Source: Bimastos eiseni
Taxonomy: Eukaryota; Annelida; Clitellata; Crassiclitellata; Lumbricidae
Assembly (NCBI GenBank): GCA_959347315.1
Contig: OY365812.1
Span: 1,854,185-1,918,184 of the forward strand
DNA length: 64,000 nt
Direction: 5' to 3'
The notes under the pieces were generated by a model, which searched no databases, was not told where the DNA came from, and saw only the letters and a program-made list of their open reading frames with translations. This document shows, piece after piece, positions 58,262 through 64,000 of this stretch (position 1 is the stretch's first letter; every line of letters begins with the position of its first letter). The position numbers and the translations under genes were made by a program.

Positions 58262-58525
58262 ATCACTAGCGCAGTGATTAGCGAGCCATACTATCTATTG
58301 AGAGGTCAAAGATCAAAATCCCTTAGATGGCAGAAATTTGGTTCTTTAATCTTTGTTGCTCACACATGTAATAACATGTATATTGAGCACATTGACTTCG
58401 GCGTATTTAATATCATACAATGTTGGTGAGGAGATGAGACGACGGTGAGGAAGAGTATCATCCACCTGGACTCGTATATGACGAGGATACGGAAACTGAA
58501 ATCGCTGACACTTCATGCATTCATA
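58262..58525 (+). mobile_element. Family D SINE with tRNA-like head
   Basis: Box A-like ACTAGCGCAGTGATTAGCG (58265-58283) and box B-like AAGATCAAAATCCC (58309-58322) are about 28 bases apart, as in tRNA genes. GATGGCAGAAAT follows the head, shared with the 38.1-kb copy. The body at 58424-58525 has GATGAGACGACGGTGAGG, CTCGTATATGACGAGG and GAAATCGCTGACACTTCATG. Confidence 0.65.
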
Positions 58526-58612
58526 ACTAAAATTCATATAGCGCCCCTTCGCCGGTACTACTCCACTAGCACGTTCGACCCAACCCCGGCTGAAAAGAAC
58601 GGTCTTAAGGTT
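58526..58612 (-). repeat. Family F retroposon end
   Basis: TCATATAGCGCCCCTTCGCC, TACTACTCCACTAGCACG, CCAACCCCGGCTGAAAAGAA. Abuts the end of a family D SINE. Confidence 0.5.
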
Positions 58613-58887
58613 ACCATAAAAAGCAACTGAGTACCCAAGGTTGCCTTAGGGCTGTAGCTTAATTAAGACACTGATCTTATTCGTCTTCTTATTCTAATAA
58701 CACATTTATGAATAACATAGCTTTTCTTTCAGAGAAAGACGTTGTGATAATACTCATACGGGGCATATACGGGGCAGATTGACGCCAGATGGTGTGTATA
58801 GTACATGTATGCGTACGTGACTACGTGCCTGTGTCTGGGTGTGCTTCTGCTAGTATGTTTTGTTAACGATCGCCAATGTCTTCACAT

Positions 58888-58955
58888 CCTTGCGTGTGTA
58901 TGCGTGTGTGTATGCGTGTGTGTATGCGTGTGTGTATGCGTGTGTTTGTGTGTCC
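58888..58955. repeat. (GTGTGTATGC)n decamer repeat
   Basis: GTGTGTATGC repeats four to five times; the plus-strand Cys-Val frame is an artefact. Confidence 0.9.
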
Positions 58956-59222
58956 GTTGTTACATCTTTACCAAACAGTTACCTACTCTCTGTAGAATAA
59001 GCAGGAGACAAAGAAGAGACCGGTTATTGAATAGGAAGCAAATGTTGAGAATGACGTGCAGAGGTTAACTAAAAGAATAACAGAATTTATTTTAAGAAAT
59101 TGACTCCTATTAAATCCGTAATAATTATCCCACCCGTGCACGACAAATCAACAATAATAATAATAAATAATCATAATCGTTAACCTTCAACGAATAATGA
59201 CAGAATAATATTATTATTATTA

Positions 59223-59395
59223 TTTGTCGGCAGCCATTCAAGACGTGCATTACGTTACGTATCTAATTTGACCAACGCCGCCGCTTAGCAAAGGAAGGAC
59301 TAGCCAACCTTACGGGGATACGGAAATAGAACTCGGCTCCTCAGCTCTGCACCCCAGTGCGTTATTAACCATTACTCTACTGTCCGAATAGCAAC
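59223..59395 (-). mobile_element. Family J SINE, tRNA-like head plus body
   Basis: Minus sense: GTAGAGTAATGGTTAATAAC (box A region), then GAGCCGAGTTCTATTTCC (box B region), then TAAGGTTGGCTAGTCCTTCC and GGCGGCGTTGGTCAAATTAG. The longest J copy, linking the tandem heads at 10.3 kb to the body at 33.6 kb. Confidence 0.6.
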
Positions 59396-60007
59396 AATCT
59401 GGACGCAAAGAATCCGACCAGACCCAGTTGAACCGAAAATCCTCCCGTCTAACATCAGATGCAGTGAAGACGTCGGAAAGAGACGAGAAAGCCGACAGCA
59501 GATACGTCAAGAAATCCTCTTAAGCGACGACGCTCGCCTACTCACGAATTGCCGACGGCAGGGCAACGCTGTGTGGCAATTGGCACGACTCGACGCCAAC
59601 GGCAGGCCCTTAACAGAGCGCCGTCATGATTGCCCAGTGAAGGGAAGAACGAGGGAATAGTGGAATATGCTTCCTGCCGACTGGAAAGAATTTACAGCCT
59701 CTATGATGCTACACGATTAATGTCTCGAAACGGAAGATACTATGAGAGAGAAAATTTGCATTGACGTGAGCTGTAGAGAATACAGTAGCAACAACGGGCG
59801 ACTTTAATTAATAGAATAAATGGATTACTCGGAAAATGGAACAATATTCACACAGTCATCTTATTTATAAAATTTATACCAATCTATAATTTACGATTAC
59901 AAGAGCCACCGTAATTTATATAGCGACATTTGTCTAATAACACAAAAAAACTGTTTCCTTTTGTACATTTCTCTCTGTCTAGAGAGAAAAAATCAAATTA
60001 ATCATAG

Positions 60008-60100
60008 ACACACAGACAGACAGACAGACAGACAGAGAGTCTGTATGTCATGCTGTCTATATGTCTGTGTGTCTGCTCGTCTGGCTGTCTGTCTCTCCTA
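60008..60100. repeat. (CAGA)n facing TGTC-rich sequence
   Basis: ACAGACAGACAGACAGACAG (60013-60036) facing CTGTCTATATGTCTG, GGCTGTCTGTCTC; likely to pair. Confidence 0.75.
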
Positions 60101-60129
60101 GATGATATTAGTATACACTAAATGGAAAT

Positions 60130-60450
60130 TGAAATCTAGTCATCCTACTACAACTTCTCAGCAGCTTTTCAAGTCATTACTTCTAGAAAATTAATCCACT
60201 CTTTCATCACTACGTTTTTAACAATACGTTTATGCTACCACTTAAAAGTACCTTTAAGCCACTATTTATAATCCACTACTTCCAAGTCATTTTATTTACA
60301 CTAATACTTTCAGGCCACTACTTTTAACCATCAGTTTCATGCCATTATTTTTAAGCAACCAACCATCTTTAAGGCACAACTTTGTTGCAGTACTTTAGAG
60401 CCAATACTTTTAAGCCACTGCTCTTGTGTCAACACTTAAAAGTAGACAAT
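60130..60450. repeat. Decayed minisatellite, CCACTACTTTTAAG type
   Basis: About 18 diverged units of ~17 bases around (G)CCACTACTTTTAA(G), e.g. GCCACTATTTATAAT, GCCACTACTTTTAACC, GCCAATACTTTTAAG, GCCACTGCTC. Confidence 0.7.
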
Positions 60451-61079
60451 TTCATTCTAAAGGGAGTGGCCTCATTGGAAAACGTGAGCTCTAGTGTTGT
60501 GTTCCAGTAGCACAACACCAACAAATGAACACCTTCCCAATCTTGAAATTCAAAAGAAAAGCCGAGAGTCCATAGAAACAACATTCTAAATCACCAGCGT
60601 TCAGCTACCGTTGAACAATCATTACGTGGTTTATTTCATCAGAAGCCTTTTACGACTGCTTTTTCCACATCACCCGTTATATCCATCTTTGTCCCAGCGT
60701 CCAATGATGATTCGACGAAATCTCGCCTTTAAATGTTATCGCTGCTGAGCTCGTTTAATGGAATCTGGTATTTTTAGCAAGGACTGAAAAGATTCCCAAT
60801 ATAACGGGCGATGTTGTAATAATATACTCCCCATCTCAAAGGCTTTAACAACAACATACTCAACCACAGAGAGCTGAAATAGACTGGATTTGTGTAAATG
60901 AAACTTACAACATTGTATATTCGTTAATCAATAAACTGACTGTCATACCACAACATGCTTGGCATCCTGTTATGCTCTAATCCGGCTGTTGATGTAAAAT
61001 ATATTGATGTTGATGCCGGTGGCTTCGGGAAAAGACCAAAGCCGCCCGTCAGCTATTAGAGCCATTATGCATGTCATGT

Positions 61080-61290
61080 AAGCAATTTATTTAGCTCTAG
61101 TTCAAGGTATTTACTTAGAGGTGCTCTCTGCGCTATCCCAAATGATGTAAAATGTCATTACAAGCGAATATTTGACATTGGTTAGCAAAACAGTGTGCAC
61201 AGTACGCTGAAAGCCACCAATGGTGCACCCACGAACCAACGAACCCCAGTCAGTCGGCAGCAGACAGATGACATGGAAATTCAAATATAA
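61080..61290 (-). mobile_element. Family B retroposon, diverged
   Basis: ACTTAGAGGTGCTCTCTGCG, ATGATGTAAAATGTCATTAC, GTTAGCAAAACAGTG, CACCAATGGTGCACCCACG. Followed by the possible LINE C-terminal frame at 61377. Confidence 0.65.
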
Positions 61291-61376
61291 AGATTTTATA
61301 AGGTATTCTGACACTACCTTCAGCATGGTAAAATTAAGAGCTCTGTATGCAAGCATAAATGCATGCATGTATGTAT

Positions 61377-61520
61377 GGAGAAAGAACTCAATTGTTTGGA
61401 ATGGCCTCCCATTAGAGATCAGCCACATATCCAAAAACGTAGTGCGCCTGCCTTGTACACATTGCCAAAGTTCAATTTTTACGGCCGAGATTCGACTGGG
61501 AGCGCCTCTCACTAGGTTTC
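61377..61520 (+). pseudogene. Possible LINE ORF2 C-terminal fragment
   Basis: The plus-strand frame contains RKNSIVWNGLPLEISHISKN, where WNGLPLEI resembles the WNSLPxxIR box of CR1/L2 ORF2. The expected LKTxLF does not follow clearly. It lies beside a family B copy (61080-61290). It could be chance. Confidence 0.3.
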
Positions 61521-61574
61521 AAATGCCGCAATGAAATAATTTGTGTATACATAAATTATATACTATGCATGTAT

Positions 61575-61675
61575 GGAACCATGCATGTATATATATATAT
61601 GCACACATGTATGTATTTATGTATGTATGTATCGGTCGGTCTGTCCGTCCGTTTGTCTGTCTGTCTGTCTGTCTG
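61575..61675. repeat. GTAT and GTCT microsatellites
   Basis: GTATGTAT units to 61632, then CGGTCGGTCTGTCC and GTCT units. Confidence 0.85.
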
Positions 61676-61983
61676 GGATATTGACATGCAAACGGCTCTG
61701 TCTCTATAGCATTTCGTGCTTTCGGTTTCCAGGTGTAAGACTGGCAAATGCAGAAAGGCTAAGATAACCCCATGTACTTAGGACTGGATACCAGCCAATT
61801 GCCACACGCTCAGCCCTCCATGCTTCCTTCGTGGTCGGCAAATGACCAATCACAACTTCGATTCTAATGGTCCTATTTGCGTCTCAGGTAAATTATACAT
61901 CAACCTCGAAACCACGATTCAGAGCAGATTTTGCAAAAAAAATTGTTGGCAAATTCACCGATATTCGGCACGTGACCAGAGGC

Positions 61984-62045
61984 AATAAGACAGACAGACA
62001 CACAAGCAGGCAGGCAGACAAACATACATACAGACAGACAGATAA
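61984..62045. repeat. CAGA/CAGG microsatellite inside LINE family I copy 2
   Basis: GACAGACAGACACACAAGCA, GGCAGACAAACATACATACA. It occupies the place of the LINE C-terminal codons. Confidence 0.8.
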
Positions 62046-62160
62046 ACGGAAGAGGATGAGAGACTGCCAGATCCAAGGAATTGTAGAGCGAACAGAAGGA
62101 GAAAGCGCATTCCAGTGAGAGAGAGACAGAGACCAATTGAGGCAAAGGATAGAGCATAGA
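62045..62160 (-). mobile_element. LINE 3' end, family I copy 2, interrupted by CAGA microsatellite
   Basis: The minus strand reads WNALSPSVRS (about 62117-62088) and then, after a shift, SGSLSSSSVYL. At the point where copies 1 and 3 continue toward the FSRGL block, this copy passes into the TGTC/CAGA run at 61984-62045. So the microsatellite replaced or expanded from the C-terminal coding part. Confidence 0.6.
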
Positions 62161-62493
62161 ATATATTAGCCGATATAACTTTCAACACGCTACAAATCAG
62201 CGTCAATAACATCAGCAAAACGAAGTCGTGCTCACCCGACGGAAATCTCTTAAACTGTCGCCTGCTCCAAACCCTTCGCTTTCAACGCGTCAAAAGCAAT
62301 CGCCGCTCGCACGCCATTATATCCGAATATAACTCGCGATTCTCGTTCAAAACTCACACGAAACGGCGACAATTACAAAACCATCCATCACGAATAACAG
62401 TAGCCAAACCAAAGCGAAAGAAAAGCCTCTACAACACGCGGCGTTCCCGCTGCGATATCCTGCTGCATGCGTTGGTAACACAGCGGCCCAACT

Positions 62494-62560
62494 AGCTCCG
62501 ATCGACCGACGTGCCAGGCTTCGAGATTGCCGAAGCCTGCGGCAGGCAGCGATCGGCTAA
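62494..62560. repeat. Nested stem-loop
   Basis: CCGATCG (62498-62504) pairs with CGATCGG (62550-62556). Within it AGGCTTCG (62516-62523) pairs with CGAAGCCT (62531-62538) around AGATTGC. GCC/GGC pairs can extend the inner stem. GC-rich against its surroundings. Confidence 0.5.
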
Positions 62561-62789
62561 GGCAAGGAAGGCATATATGTCGTCCGCTTTTATCGAGACA
62601 AATAGACTTTTCTGTCGAATGTTCGACGATGATTAGCCGAATTGACGTGCGAAATATCGCTAACTTGGATATGCTGCTATACCCAACGACCTCGTATTAT
62701 AACGGCATAAACTACACCTTTTCGAATAATAGGGGACACGGGAAGTTTCGCATGAATTTCGCAACAATGATAATTGTATTGCATTATGG

Positions 62790-62965
62790 CATTTGTAAAG
62801 CGCACTAGTAGGGTGAACCGTTCATAAGCGGCGCCCTGCCAGTGCGCAAGGCCCCGCGAGAAGCAGCAGGTTTTGAGATAAGTGAAAGAGGATGAGAGAC
62901 TGCCAGATTGAATTTTAATTAGAGCGAACAGACGGAGAAAGCGCATTCCACAGAGAGCGATCAAT
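62790..62965 (-). mobile_element. LINE 3' end, family I copy 3
   Basis: The minus strand reads MRFLRLFALIKI in one frame (WNALSPSVRSN in another), then SGSLSSSFTYLKTCCFSRGL and AHWQ. The 3' end at the left is GCGCTTTACAAATGCC plus an AATGCAATAC tail. WNAL...LKT...F is the CR1/L2 ORF2 end. The frame over the SGSL to AHWQ block is kept between this and copy 1. Confidence 0.65.
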
Positions 62966-64000
62966 GGAAGCAAAGAATCAAGACTGAGCCATGCATAGCA
63001 GTTCTAGTTCGAGGAATCAAGAGGTCAAGTCCATTGAATAAACAATTAATGAGTAACGAACTATTTAGTCGTGTAGCAAACTGTAGTAATTATTGTACTT
63101 TGCAACTACTGTTGCGACGGTGTTTACTGCACGAGGTATCAACTGATGGCTTGACAAACTAAGTCGTAATATGGTCAATATCCAGTAGGTCAGTCCGATA
63201 GGTCCTAATCATCGTCGATGGTCCTAATACAGTGTATATATGCAATTCGATGCGGTTTAAGTTACGAAATGAGACGGTCAATCGACAATTCTTTTGATTG
63301 CTCATGGGGCCCATCCGATGTTCCTACACTGCCTTTGCAGGTGGCTCAATAATGCACATGTCGGTTACTAACTTACTCACTCACTCACAGTTACTGGCTC
63401 TAAATATAAACACGTAAGCAATTTATTGATATATACTTTTAAAAGGAAATTCTGAAATTCCGACTAATCCGCTAAAACCCAAGAAAGTGTGTGGTTTAAC
63501 ACATATCGAAAAAATGCATATCAACTCTTACCCGGTTAGGTGTGGTTGTCCCATCTCGCAGTCCTCGCTTCTGATCACGCAAGGGAATTTCCTTCGATCA
63601 AAGTGATGCAAATAACTCGCAAAAGTCGTAATGCGGAATTGAATAACTCTAGCGATCGCATGCGTATTCGCCATACACAAAAAAACGCCAACTAAAAGCG
63701 ACGAAAACTTAATATACTCGTCGATGATGGATTGATTTGTCGTAATCGGCATTTTGATCATCGTATTCGGTAGAATGCGTTCGCGATTATGCAAAAATGG
63801 ACTGCTTTAAAACGAACGACAATTCTTATAGCGCATTAACAATCTATCGGCTGGAGAGAATTAATTATTAGGGCTGCCAACCGTACAGTTTCTTTCTGGA
63901 TCGCCCGGAAAGCAGAGGAGCTACTGGGCAATGCAGTGTTCCGAATATAGAGTTGGCCAGGCCAACGGATGTTGCACAAAAACGTAAACAACTTTCCTGA
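62966..64000. other. No recognised feature
   Basis: Ordinary-looking DNA with CTTATAGCGCATTAAC (about 63816), a possible minus-sense retroposon end. No coding bias. Confidence 0.4.

Overview
The window looks like a gene-poor, repeat-rich stretch of a metazoan nuclear genome. It is AT-rich, holds one 200-base assembly gap (N, 12445-12644), has no operon-like gene packing, and shows stop codons every few dozen codons nearly everywhere outside simple repeats. Dense microsatellites (AG, CAGA/CTGT, AT, ATT, GTAT), decayed minisatellites, tRNA-headed SINE-like elements and broken ends of CR1/L2-type LINEs suggest a marine invertebrate, possibly a deuterostome such as an echinoderm. That guess rests on general impression only; no marker gene here settles it.

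I support one host coding exon with reasonable confidence, on the minus strand at 56591-56980. It has 130 codons, a strong start context, about three quarters of codons ending in G or C by hand count, and a consensus splice donor at phase 0. I do not recognise the product. A second, weaker open frame lies at 25858-26316. No rRNA, intact tRNA, CRISPR or bacterial-type system is present.

The rest is mobile-element debris. LINE fragments are a reverse-transcriptase palm piece with YADD (25433-25680), an RT C-terminal piece (46152-46646), and several C-terminal/3' ends (20225-20540, 53137-53340, 43640-43790, 62045-62160, 62790-62965). I named the interspersed families by letter. A is a ~100-bp core with at least 13 loci on both strands. 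B, F, G, I and L end in variants of a GCGCTATATAAAT-type 3' terminus. C is a SINE with a tRNA-like head and an ATTACG-type tail. D is a SINE with a tRNA-like head. J is a tRNA-like unit, tandem in one place. M is an AT-rich element with two copies. Two nested insertions (23193-23247 into A; 34659-34900 into C) give relative ages.

Layout: 1-5 kb has A trimers, purine tracts and a GACC minisatellite. 5-11 kb has inverted repeats, decayed arrays, J units and a 52-bp tandem repeat. 11-17 kb has a G-quadruplex/NRF-1-like spot, AG tracts, the gap, B/A copies and a long hairpin. 17-30 kb has a 27-bp triple repeat before a TATA-like box, a 14-bp array, a LINE end, the RT palm piece and a CT higher-order array. 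30-46 kb holds mostly SINEs plus AT-rich DNA with nothing recognisable. 46-56 kb has the RT remnant, GTAT tracts, G/H tandem copies and a 20-bp minisatellite with higher-order structure. 56-64 kb has the exon, further SINEs, a decayed 60-kb array and two LINE ends.

I did not find a convincing novel biological system. The items most worth checking are the exon, the 13-locus A family with its inverted pairs, the promoter-like spots, and the hairpins.
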